From UBA2773 sp964643985 (GTDB taxonomy: Bacteria; Patescibacteriota; Minisyncoccia; Moranbacterales; DUUL01): 59,648 bases of DNA. The first letter of the stretch is position 1. Every line of letters starts with the position of its first letter. Both the position numbers and the translations under genes were made by a program. The stretch covers positions 1-59,648 of the forward strand of contig CAZXUS010000002.1 in NCBI GenBank assembly GCA_964643985.1. Reading direction: 5' to 3'. Under the pieces are notes generated by a model that was given only the letters and a program-made list of their open reading frames with translations, was not told the DNA's origin and ran no database searches. Below, in pieces: positions 51,459 through 59,641 of the stretch.

Positions 51459-52583
51459 TTAAAAATTATTTTCCAACATAGTTTTAAGAATATTTTTTTC
51501 GACTTCAATCGGATTTTTTTTATTAAAATTTATTTCCAATATTTGTCCAAAATTTTCAATTTCATAAGCTTCGGATAAAATTTTCATTTTTCTTTCGTCG
51601 ACAATTTTTAGCAAAGCTTTTGTTTGATTATTTTTGTTGACATAAATTATTATGCAAGTTTGATTTTGGGGAAAACTCTTTTGTAATTCTTCTAAAACAG
51701 CTTCTATAATGTCTTCGTTTGAATTGCTTTGAATAAAATCTTCTTGAGAAACTAATGACCAAATAATTTTATTTTCTTTGTCCCAGTTTAAGCGAGCCAT
51801 AATTCGCCCCCATAGCTTTAGAAAGGCTAAATCCTTAGTTCTGTACAAATAACGCATAATTGTTGGTTGATCGGCTTTGTGTTTCATTAGTTTGGCAGAC
51901 AAATCCATTGCTTTGGGCGAAGTGGTCGGAATTTGGAAGCTTTCAGTGGCAGCGATAATCCCAGTTAACAAAGCCTGGGATATTTTTTTGTCGATTAAGT
52001 CTGGATAATGTTCTAAGATTAATTCTGCTATTATTTCTCCGACAGAAGAAGCGGTGTCTTCAATTATATTAACTTGACCATAATTTTCATTTTTGGGATT
52101 GTAGTCGATATTAATTTTGGGAATTTCAAAAAATAAATCAGTGTTGTTGAGATAGGTGCCCTGAAGTCTTTCGAGACAAGGAGTTCCTATTATTATGATT
52201 AAATCAAATTTGAACTTTGCCGGAATAAAAGAAAAATCTTTGGGATTTATCGCTCCTTTTTCTGGAGTGATGTTTATAATATATTCTTCTGCTTTCTTTT
52301 CAGTTTTAACTTCTAAAATTCTATTTTCTTTGGTGTTGAATATTAATTTGAAATCTCTAAGTCCATTCAGGTTGCTGATTGTTTTGATTGGTTTAGGAAG
52401 AAAGGATATTTTATTGGAATCTTTTTTAGCGGAAAACAAGGTGGCGTCTTTTCCAATTTTTTCAAGCAAATACATCAAAGCAAAAGAAGAAACTTTGACG
52501 TCAATTGAATTTTCTGGAGAAATTATTAGGATTTTTTTTGATTTTTTGATTATTTTTTTGAAATCTTCAAGTGAATTTAACAT
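51459..52583 (-). CDS. Degenerate DHH-family (NrnA-like) protein
   Basis: 374 residues with the DHH/DHHA1 layout, but the metal motifs are lost. The first block reads ISPENSIDVKVSS where active proteins have H-x-D-x-D-x-GS, the DHH block reads INIDYNPKNENYG, and TGIIAATESFQ replaces TGI-TDTG-F. The flanking scaffold (VNIIEDTASSVGEII, PTTSPKAMDLSAKLMKHKAD) is well kept. Active members degrade nanoRNA or cyclic dinucleotides. This one is probably a non-catalytic binder. It is convergent with the transferase gene, 10 bp away. Confidence 0.75.
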   Translation of the reverse strand: MLNSLEDFKKIIKKSKKILIISPENSIDVKVSSFALMYLLEKIGKDATLFSAKKDSNKISFLPKPIKTISNLNGLRDFKLIFNTKENRILEVKTEKKAEEYIINITPEKGAINPKDFSFIPAKFKFDLIIIIGTPCLERLQGTYLNNTDLFFEIPKINIDYNPKNENYGQVNIIEDTASSVGEIIAELILEHYPDLIDKKISQALLTGIIAATESFQIPTTSPKAMDLSAKLMKHKADQPTIMRYLYRTKDLAFLKLWGRIMARLNWDKENKIIWSLVSQEDFIQSNSNEDIIEAVLEELQKSFPQNQTCIIIYVNKNNQTKALLKIVDERKMKILSEAYEIENFGQILEINFNKKNPIEVEKNILKTMLENNF

Positions 52584-52879
52584 TGATTTTCAGTGAATTA
52601 AATAATTATTTTAGAGTTTTTTGAAATAAATTTTTAGTAAAAATGTTTTTTTCAACCAATATTGAAACAACTAGTGAATAAAAAATAATAACATATTTAA
52701 AGATAAGTTCAACAGTTTTTTTATAGGAAAAAAGCTGAAAATATTTTTATGAAATAAATAAATTTACTTAATTCATTTTTGTGTTAAACTAAATTAAATG
52801 GTTTTGCCTTGGTAAATCTTGCAACAAAACTATGGCTGGAAATAGTTCCATAAAATAAAATATTAATTAAAACAAAAAA

Positions 52880-54445
52880 ATGAAGAAAGAATCACACCTT
52901 ATTTTTTCGATGGCGGTTATGTCAATTTTGTTGACTGGAGTGGCAATTTTTGCGACAAGTAGAATCATTGCTAGCGAAAAAAATAACAATGGGTTAAACG
53001 AAAGAGCGGAAGTTGAAAATAATAAAAATGACGAAAAAAAGGAAGAGATAAAGTCGACAAAAGAAGAATTAAAACCTGAGGTTAAATTAAAAATAGAAGA
53101 AAAAGAGAAAGAGCAAAATCAAAACCAGGAAAAAGAAGAAAATAAAAATATAGAGAAAGAAGAAAAAAAAGAAAGCAAAGAAGTTAAAATAAAAGGAATT
53201 GTTGAGGATGCCAAAGAGGTTGAATATAAACTAATAAAGGAGGGCAGTGTAGAGCCTAAAATATATCTTGGTAAAGGAGAAATGACTAATAAAGAAACTG
53301 AGGAAGAAGGCGAAGAATGGTCTTTGGAATATGATTTTTCAAATGTTCCTAATGGTAATTACGAGCTTTACGCGGATGTCAAAAATGATTATGGAACTTA
53401 TTCTTCTGGAAAAACTGCAATAAAAGTTGAGGATGAAACGGGAGTTGAAGCTAAAGAAGAAAATTTAACTAATGATCAAAATCAAATTGAAAATTCTTCA
53501 ATAGTTGTTAATAATTCTCGGGATAATGCTTCATCTTCTGATTCGGCTAGTCAAAAATTAAAAGAAATTCAAAAGATTGAAGAAGAAATTAAAAATGATA
53601 GTTCTCTTGGTGAAGAACAAAAACAAGAAAAGCTTACCGTTCTTAGTCAAGAGAAGCTTGAAATTAAAGAAGAATTTAATTTCAGAAAACAAGCTGAGCA
53701 ATTGCTGGCAAAAGAAGATGGGAAAAATTTAAGTGAAGAAGAAAAACGAAAATTTCAAGAAATTAAAAATACGTTAAAAGTCGATAGCGATGGAGATGGA
53801 TTGCCTGATTATGAGGAAGAGCGAATCGGTTCTGATCCTTTCTCTGCTGATAGTGATCAAGACGGTTATTTAGATGGGGATGAAGTTAAAAATGGTTATA
53901 ATCCTCTTTTGGCAGCTTCTGAAAAAGGAGCCGACAAGATTGTTTTTCAAGAACCCAAGGTAAATGGTCAGGAAAATAGTTTTTATCGAGTTGAGAAAGT
54001 TGAAGCACAAAAAGAAGAAAATAATCCAGAAAAAATAGCTGGTGTGAAAATGAGCGGAAAAGCTTTGCCTAATTCATTTATTACTTTGTATATTTATTCT
54101 GATCCAGTGGTCGTCACGGTCAAGACTGATGAAGATGGAAATTGGTCTTATATTTTGGATAAAGAATTGGAAGACGGAAATCATGAAGTTTATGCTGCTG
54201 TGACAGATAATACCGGACAAATAACTTCTAAAAGTAAAGCCTTTGCTTTTGTTAAAACCGCTCAAGCTATTACACCTCAAAATCAAATAGCTAGTAATCT
54301 AAGTCAAAAACAATCACCGATGGAACAACAGAGAAATAGTATAATTATTTTTGTGGCGGTAATTTCAATTTTTTCTCTGCTTACTGCTTTGATTTCAATG
54401 GGATTGTTATTTAAAAATTATAGAAAAAATCAGATAATAAAATAA
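52880..54445 (+). CDS. Surface protein with thrombospondin type 3 repeats, double membrane anchor
   Basis: 521 residues. A membrane helix near 8-28 and another at about 488-512 bracket an extracytoplasmic region. It begins with a long Lys/Glu/Asn-rich stretch (33-110), followed by a beta domain, a coiled coil (230-290), a calcium-binding thrombospondin type 3 segment (DSDGDGLPDYEE, DSDQDGYLDGDEVKNGYNP; near 300-345) and a bacterial Ig-like domain (near 390-470: VKMSGKALPNSFITLYIYSD). The last helix ends with a basic tail. It could span the envelope or loop outward. Function unknown. Confidence 0.75.
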   Translation: MKKESHLIFSMAVMSILLTGVAIFATSRIIASEKNNNGLNERAEVENNKNDEKKEEIKSTKEELKPEVKLKIEEKEKEQNQNQEKEENKNIEKEEKKESKEVKIKGIVEDAKEVEYKLIKEGSVEPKIYLGKGEMTNKETEEEGEEWSLEYDFSNVPNGNYELYADVKNDYGTYSSGKTAIKVEDETGVEAKEENLTNDQNQIENSSIVVNNSRDNASSSDSASQKLKEIQKIEEEIKNDSSLGEEQKQEKLTVLSQEKLEIKEEFNFRKQAEQLLAKEDGKNLSEEEKRKFQEIKNTLKVDSDGDGLPDYEEERIGSDPFSADSDQDGYLDGDEVKNGYNPLLAASEKGADKIVFQEPKVNGQENSFYRVEKVEAQKEENNPEKIAGVKMSGKALPNSFITLYIYSDPVVVTVKTDEDGNWSYILDKELEDGNHEVYAAVTDNTGQITSKSKAFAFVKTAQAITPQNQIASNLSQKQSPMEQQRNSIIIFVAVISIFSLLTALISMGLLFKNYRKNQIIK

Positions 54446-54456
54446 ATAGTTTATTA

Positions 54457-54540
54457 AGGGATTGTTTTCAGTCACACTTTTTACTGCCCGTCTCGCTAAA
54501 GCTTGCCTAGGCAGGCAAAATCGTGCTTAGAAATAGCCCC
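54457..54540. repeat. E2-family short element
   Basis: GGGATTGTTTTCAGTCACAC and the inverted GTGCTTAGAAATAGCCCC bracket ACTGCCCGTCTCGCTAAAG and GCTTGCCTAGGCAGGC. About 84 bp, ending ten bases before the histidine kinase ATG. Confidence 0.6.
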
Positions 54541-54549
54541 ATTACATCG

Positions 54550-55902
54550 ATGAAAAAAATCTTGAACGAAATCTTTGAATTGTTGGAAAACAATAGAAGC
54601 ATTCTTTATTCGGCGGTTCTTATTTTAGCTATTCCAGCTATTTTATTTGCTAGTTCTTATTATAGTTTGAATCAATTTGAGAAAAACTTTAATCATCTGA
54701 TACAAACCAAGGGAATTTTACTGGAAAATGTTTTCGTGGCTAGTTTGAATAAAGATGAAAATTTGGATAATCCAGCGGAACTTCAAGGAAAAATTTCTCG
54801 GATTATTCAGGAAAATCAAGATGTGGAGGAGTTAAAAGTAATAGCGATTGGAAATAGTAAGGAGGAAAATAAAATTTTAGCGTCTTCTAATGAAAATGAA
54901 ATAGGGGAAAAATCTGAAGATTTTAAGGACTTTTTAGCAGTTGGAATTTCGGAGGGAGTGGCCGGAATTGTAGTTGAGAACGGAACGAGATTTTGGGAGA
55001 TTGTTAAAGAAGCTGAAATGGGTAATGACCAGAGTGCTTTGATTAAAGTAAAATTGTCTTTGGCAGAAATTGACCAATCTTTTCAGCGAAGTATTAATCG
55101 GACTTACTGGGTGATTATTTTGGCGTCATTGATACTGATTTTGTTGGTGACGAATTATGTTCGATTAAGTCGCTATGTTTTGATGTATAACAAAATCAAA
55201 GAAGTAGACGAAATGAAAGACGATTTTGTTTCAATGGCTAGTCACGAGCTAAAAACTCCTTTAACGGCTATAAACGGCTATTTGGATTTATTGGGATCAG
55301 CCAAGAAAAAACTCAATAAAGATGAAAGACATTTTTTAGACAATATCCAAGTTTCAGCGACTCGGTTGAAGGCTCTAGTGGAGGATATGCTAGAAGCTTC
55401 TAGACTTGAGCAAGGACGAATTTCTTTTGAATATTCGATAGTTTCAACGGCGGAATTATCAGCCAGGGTAATCGATGCTTTATTGCCGAAAGCTAATGAA
55501 AAGAAATTAGGGCTTTCTTTGAAGAATCGATTGACTAAAGATGAAGATTTAATAAGTGTCGATTCAGGGCGATTAGAACAAATTTTAATTAATTTAATTG
55601 GTAATTCAATCAAATACACTCAAAAAGGCGCAATAGAGGTAGTAATTAGTCGAGAAAACAAGAAAGTTTGTATTGCAGTTGAAGATACCGGAATTGGAAT
55701 GACCTCCGCTGAGCGAGAAAGTCTTTTCGGCAAATTTAGTCGAATTAGAAATGAACAAACCAGCCAGGTAGAAGGAACTGGATTGGGGTTGTGGATTACT
55801 AAGCAATTGGTAGAGCAGATGAAAGGGAAAATTTCGGTGGAGAGTATTAAGGGCAAAGGTTCTAGATTTTTCGTGGCTTTCAAGGGAACTGAGAAAAAAT
55901 AG
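54550..55902 (+). CDS. Membrane sensor histidine kinase
   Basis: About 450 residues. Helices at about 17-36 and 195-215 bracket an extracytoplasmic sensor region that I cannot classify. HisKA has FVSMASHELKTPLTAINGYL with the phospho-His near residue 233. The ATPase domain has LINLIGNSIKYT (N box), VEDTGIGM (G1) and GTGLGLWI (G2). No response regulator is nearby, so it is an orphan kinase in this window. The ATG at 54550 is preferred; a GTG at 54523 lies within the repeat. Confidence 0.9.
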   Translation: MKKILNEIFELLENNRSILYSAVLILAIPAILFASSYYSLNQFEKNFNHLIQTKGILLENVFVASLNKDENLDNPAELQGKISRIIQENQDVEELKVIAIGNSKEENKILASSNENEIGEKSEDFKDFLAVGISEGVAGIVVENGTRFWEIVKEAEMGNDQSALIKVKLSLAEIDQSFQRSINRTYWVIILASLILILLVTNYVRLSRYVLMYNKIKEVDEMKDDFVSMASHELKTPLTAINGYLDLLGSAKKKLNKDERHFLDNIQVSATRLKALVEDMLEASRLEQGRISFEYSIVSTAELSARVIDALLPKANEKKLGLSLKNRLTKDEDLISVDSGRLEQILINLIGNSIKYTQKGAIEVVISRENKKVCIAVEDTGIGMTSAERESLFGKFSRIRNEQTSQVEGTGLGLWITKQLVEQMKGKISVESIKGKGSRFFVAFKGTEKK

Positions 55903-55976
55903 TAAAAATAGGCATAATAACTTAAAGCTGATTTGGTCTAAGAATTAGCTTTTTGGTTTTTAGCGGTTTTTCGAGA

Positions 55977-56022
55977 ATTCCCCAGGGTTTAACCGCTGTA
56001 TTCACAGAGGTTAAACCCCTGG
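55977..56022. repeat. Long inverted repeat before the lipoprotein promoter
   Basis: TTCCCCAGGGTTTAACC and GGTTAAACCCCTGGGAA flank a 13-base loop. It ends 12 bases before the -35. It may be an operator or a terminator of the upstream gene; no T run follows. Confidence 0.55.
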
Positions 56023-56034
56023 GAATTTGTGCTA

Positions 56035-56063
56035 TTGACAAAAGTCTTGTTTAGGTGTATAAT
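56035..56063 (+). promoter_or_regulatory. Perfect consensus promoter
   Basis: TTGACA at 56035-56040, 17-bp spacer, TATAAT at 56058-56063: all twelve bases match. A hairpin GTTTC...GAAAC follows near 56090-56121, before a good ribosome site. Confidence 0.9.
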
Positions 56064-56172
56064 TGTATATTAAAGATAGAAATGAAAGTTGTTTCGGGAT
56101 GAGTTTTTATTCCAGAAACAGCTTAAAAATTTAATTAATTTCTGGCTTAAAAAGTCGGAAAAAGGGGGAAAG

Positions 56173-56583
56173 ATGAAGAAAATTATTGCAAGAATTATTA
56201 GTTTAGTGGTTGTGATTTCAGTGGTTGTTATTCTTACTGGATGTGGCGCAAGTCATGAGAAGTATCGGGGTCATGAAAATGCTCCGTTTACTCAAATTCA
56301 GACTTTGCAGATCAATCCGAATGGGTTGAGTCCGGTTCAGTATGATGAGCTGATGAAGCGTTGGGCTTTGTTTAACGCTAACTCTAGACAGAGTATTGAT
56401 AATAATGCTCGAGCTGCGAACGCTGAACGGCAGTGGACGTCCGAAGGAGGGAACTATCGGCACGATTCCTCTAGGGGAATTCAAAACATTTTTAAAGGGG
56501 CTACTAGCTCAGCTAGTCAAACCTTTGATCGTGAAATACAAAAGGTTGTAAGAGATTCTGTGAGGAGTCTCTTCGGAAATTGA
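56173..56583 (+). CDS. Small lipoprotein
   Basis: 136 residues from the ATG at 56173, with AAAGGGGGAAAG just before it. The signal peptide (MKKIIARIISLVVVISVVVI) ends in the lipobox LTGC, so Cys near residue 23 is lipidated. The mature part is hydrophilic, Asn/Ser/Arg-rich, with LSPVQYDELMKRWALFNANSR and a C-terminal amphipathic helix. I recognise no family. GC content and codon use are higher than for its neighbours, and the promoter is perfect, so it may be strongly expressed. Confidence 0.8.
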   Translation: MKKIIARIISLVVVISVVVILTGCGASHEKYRGHENAPFTQIQTLQINPNGLSPVQYDELMKRWALFNANSRQSIDNNARAANAERQWTSEGGNYRHDSSRGIQNIFKGATSSASQTFDREIQKVVRDSVRSLFGN

Positions 56584-57034
56584 ATTTAATCAGGATTGAT
56601 TTACTGAGAATGTTAGAAGTCTGATCAAAAATTTGATTAGGCTTCTTTCTTTTGCAAAAATTAGTGGCCATCATAGTAGCATCTATAGAGGTCTCTATAG
56701 ATGCATCTATTTTGTTTTGGGGATAAGAAGATTAATCTTTTGTTATTTTTGTTTTTATCTTGTCATTCCTGTCTCCGTCTTCACGAGGATAAACTCCGGC
56801 GGGAATCTAGAAGAAAAAATAAAAGATGCAAAGGTCTGGATTCCCGCCTCCGCGGGAATGATAAACTTATTAATACTTCACGTTAAATACTGTTTACTTT
56901 ATGCTAGATACTAAATACTCAATACTAAATACTCAATACTTTTCAACATTTCATTCACAATCCTCAATTTTACTAAAACTAGAAATGTGCTAATATGATA
57001 GAATAGTTCAGAAAATTAATTCAAAAAAACCAAA
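56584..57034. other. Interval with terminator, palindrome, dRS3-like and simple repeats
   Basis: Contents in order: terminator-like stem (56615-56654), perfect 11-bp palindrome (56679-56704: GCATCTATAGA-GGTC-TCTATAGATGC), a degenerate repeat with CATTCCTGTCTCCG, a dRS3-like 20-mer (56840-56859), ACTAAAT simple repeats (56885-56942) and a TATGAT near 56994 as possible dnaB -10. The reading frame over 56633-56914 is repeat-derived. Confidence 0.6.
56615..56654 (+). terminator. Terminator after the lipoprotein gene
   Basis: AGAAGTCTGATCA and TTGATTAGGCTTCT pair around AAAAT, followed by TTCTTTT. Confidence 0.7.
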
Positions 57035-58459
57035 ATGGCAGAGAAAAATTCAAAAAAATTTGATAAACCTAAATTTGACCCTAAAAAACCAGCTAAAACT
57101 AGTTTGTATCAAGATAAACTTCGAATGCCACCTAATAATATTGAAGCGGAAATTTCGACTTTAGGGGCTTTGATGATTGATAAGGATGCGATTACTAAAG
57201 TAGCCGATATTATTTGTCCGGATGATTTTTATAAAGATAAAAACGGGCGAATTTATGAAACCATTATGGAGCTTTATCAAGAGCAAGAACCCTTGGATAT
57301 TTTGAGCGTTTCTTCAAAGCTAAAAGATAAAAAATTATTAAAAGAAATTGGCGGGCGAGTTTATTTGACGGAATTGATGAATGCGGTTCCTTCGGCGGCT
57401 AATGTGGTTTCTTATGCTAATTTGGTGCGGAAAAAATCAGTTTTGAGAAATTTAATTCAAACGGCTTCGGAAATTGTGGAAATGGGTTATGCAGAAGAGA
57501 AACCAATCGATGAAATTTTGGATAAAGCCGAACAAAATCTTTTTTCAGTAGGGCAAAAATCAGTTAAGCAAGATTTTGCGCCAATGAGTACTTTGTTGGA
57601 AAAAGCGTTTGTGCGAATTGATGAAATGCATAATAATGCTGATAAATTTCGGGGGATTGCGACTGGGTTTACGGATTTAGATAAATTGTTGTCGGGTTTG
57701 CAAAAATCAGATTTGATTATTTTAGCTGCTAGGCCTTCAATTGGAAAGACTTCTTTTGCTTTGAATTTAGCGATAAATGCAGCGGTGAACGATAAAGCTT
57801 CAGTGGGAGTTTTTTCTTTGGAGATGTCCTCCGATCAATTGGTGGATAGAATGTTATCAACACAATCGGGGGTTAATCTTTGGAATTTACGAACGGGAAA
57901 TATTGCTTCAGATTCGGAAGATGATGATTTTCAAAAAATTGGAGATGCAATGGGAGTTTTGTCCGAAGCGGCGATTCACATTGATGATAGTGCCACGGCT
58001 AATATTATGGAGATGCGAACAATGGCGAGACGTTTACAGGCCGATAAGGGTCTGGATTTACTGGTTATTGATTATTTGCAATTAATGGAAGGGCGAGGAA
58101 AACATAGTGATAATCGAGTTCAGGAAATTTCGGAAATTTCTCGAGGTTTGAAAAACCTAGCCAAAGAATTAAATGTGCCAATCGTCGCCTTGTCTCAACT
58201 TTCTCGAGCCGTAGAAAATCGAAGTCCTCAAATTCCGAAACTTTCCGATTTGAGAGAATCTGGTTCAATTGAGCAGGACGCGGATGTGACGATGTTTTTG
58301 TATCGAGAGGATCGGGAAAAACCGGAAACAGAAAATAAAAATATCGTGGAAGTGATTGTGGCTAAGCATCGGAATGGACCGGTGGGGAATGTGGCGCTAT
58401 ACTTCGACGAAAAGACTACCTGTTTCAAGAATCTCGAAAAGTACAAGGCAGAAAATTAA
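57035..58459 (+). CDS. dnaB: Replicative DNA helicase DnaB
   Basis: 474 residues. The N-terminal primase-binding domain begins at PNNIEAEISTLGALMID. The RecA core has ARPSIGKTSFALNLA (Walker A), VFSLEMSSDQLVDRML, LLVIDYLQLM (Walker B) and IVALSQLSRAVENR, then KHRNGPVG near the end. It unwinds DNA at replication forks as a hexamer. No intein. It starts without Shine-Dalgarno. An R3 repeat begins right after the stop. Confidence 0.96.
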   Translation: MAEKNSKKFDKPKFDPKKPAKTSLYQDKLRMPPNNIEAEISTLGALMIDKDAITKVADIICPDDFYKDKNGRIYETIMELYQEQEPLDILSVSSKLKDKKLLKEIGGRVYLTELMNAVPSAANVVSYANLVRKKSVLRNLIQTASEIVEMGYAEEKPIDEILDKAEQNLFSVGQKSVKQDFAPMSTLLEKAFVRIDEMHNNADKFRGIATGFTDLDKLLSGLQKSDLIILAARPSIGKTSFALNLAINAAVNDKASVGVFSLEMSSDQLVDRMLSTQSGVNLWNLRTGNIASDSEDDDFQKIGDAMGVLSEAAIHIDDSATANIMEMRTMARRLQADKGLDLLVIDYLQLMEGRGKHSDNRVQEISEISRGLKNLAKELNVPIVALSQLSRAVENRSPQIPKLSDLRESGSIEQDADVTMFLYREDREKPETENKNIVEVIVAKHRNGPVGNVALYFDEKTTCFKNLEKYKAEN

Positions 58460-58886
58460 AAATCTGGCAAATTTCTTTGTCAAAGTCTCCGGTTTTTTGT
58501 CGCCGCACTAATCTAATGCGCCTCCAAAAAATACTCAACTTTTCCTCGAACTTTGCTCATATTTATAATTTCGAATTCGAAGAATAAAATTTTCCAGATT
58601 GGCTGATTTTTTTGCTTGCCCGTCTTGCGTTGCTTACCGAGGCGGACCTCGCCATAGCTTTAACGAAGGTGGGTCAAAACTTTCGCGATTCATTCAATGT
58701 ATCTTTCAATACATTTTATTGTATCGCTCGGTTTTTCCTCAAAATCATCTCAATTTTAAAAGTTTTTAATTTTTTTAAATTTAAAATTATAAAGTTTTCG
58801 TCACCAGTAATCAGTCACCAGTAATCAACAGGACGTTGAAATTTGTGACAAGTAATTGCTGATGACTGATGACTAATGACTTATTC
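58460..58886. other. Interval with two R3 copies and simple repeats
   Basis: 58461-58572 and 58655-58760 are R3 copies in the same orientation, separated by GCCCGTCTTGCGTTGCTTACC. 58799-58880 has AGTAATCAGTCACC and GATGACTGATGACT simple repeats running into the first possible recR ATG. The ORF that seems to run over 58612-58824 is built of repeats. Confidence 0.6.
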
Positions 58887-59480
58887 ATGTTTCCAAAACT
58901 ATTTCAAAAATTAATAGATCATTTTACGGAATTGCCTTCAGTCGGTCCAAGAATGGCGGAACGGTTAGTCTTGTATCTTTTTAAGCAGGATAAAAAAAAG
59001 ATTCAACGTTTTGCTAAAGATCTTTATGAATTTGGTTCTAATTTAAATTATTGTGAAAAATGTTTTAACATAGCTGAAAAAGATTATTGTGAAATTTGTG
59101 CTAATAAAAAAAGAGATCATAGCACGATTTGTGTAGTGGAAGATCCTTTGGATGTGATTGCGGTGGAGAAGACTCGCAATTTCAGGGGGGTTTATCATGT
59201 TTTGGGAGGAAATTTGAGCGTGATGAATGAGGATGAAATTCGAAAATTAAAAATAAATGAATTGATTGCTCGAGTTAAATCCGAGAAGCCTAAGGAGATT
59301 ATTTTAGCTACCAATCCAACCACTGATGGAGAAACTACAGCCTTGTATTTGGCACGAGTTTTAAAACCTTCGAAAGTTAAAATTACTCGAATTGCTAGGG
59401 GATTGCCAACTGGGGGAGATATTGAATATGCGGATGAAGTGACGCTTGGAAGCTCAATCGAAGGCAGAAGGGAAATGTAG
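58887..59480 (+). CDS. recR: Recombination mediator RecR
   Basis: About 197 residues. The helix-hairpin-helix (LPSVGPRMAERLVLYL), a C4 zinc finger (CEKCF, then CEIC), a Toprim domain (ICVVEDPLDVIAVEKT) and the C-terminal GLPTGGDIEYADEVTLGSSIEGRR are all present. It helps load RecA onto gapped DNA with RecO. The ATG at 58887 (MFPKLFQK) is a better start than 58869, which lies in the simple repeat. Confidence 0.96.
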   Translation: MFPKLFQKLIDHFTELPSVGPRMAERLVLYLFKQDKKKIQRFAKDLYEFGSNLNYCEKCFNIAEKDYCEICANKKRDHSTICVVEDPLDVIAVEKTRNFRGVYHVLGGNLSVMNEDEIRKLKINELIARVKSEKPKEIILATNPTTDGETTALYLARVLKPSKVKITRIARGLPTGGDIEYADEVTLGSSIEGRREM

Positions 59481-59484
59481 CAGA

Positions 59485-59556
59485 TATAAGGATATAAGAG
59501 CGTTAAGGATATATAATACAAAGATACAAGAAGCAAGGATGTAAGGATGCAAGATA
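59485..59556. repeat. AAGGATATA/AGATACAA simple repeat after recR
   Basis: Repeated words such as ATAAGGATATAAG, then AAGATACAAG and AAGGATGTAAGGATGC. Non-coding. Confidence 0.65.
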
Positions 59557-59564
59557 CAAACAAA

Positions 59565-59641
59565 TCTCAAATTAAAATATTTAAATTACAAACAAAAAAC
59601 CTTCGGTTTTTTGAGTTTGGATATTTTAATTTGAGATTTTT
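59565..59641 (+). terminator. Nested inverted repeats with terminator core
   Basis: Outer arms TCTCAAATTAAAATAT (59565-59580) and ATATTTTAATTTGAGA (59621-59636) are perfect 16-bp partners. Inside is AAAAAACC-TTCG-GTTTTTTG, a terminator stem with a stable UUCG loop. Ends the recR transcript. Confidence 0.8.

Noticed and set aside
56633..56914. 93-codon ORF after the lipoprotein gene
   Set aside because: It runs through a terminator, a palindrome and a dRS3-like repeat; translation is repeat-derived.
58612..58824. 70-codon ORF before recR
   Set aside because: Entirely within R3 and GTCTCG-type repeats.
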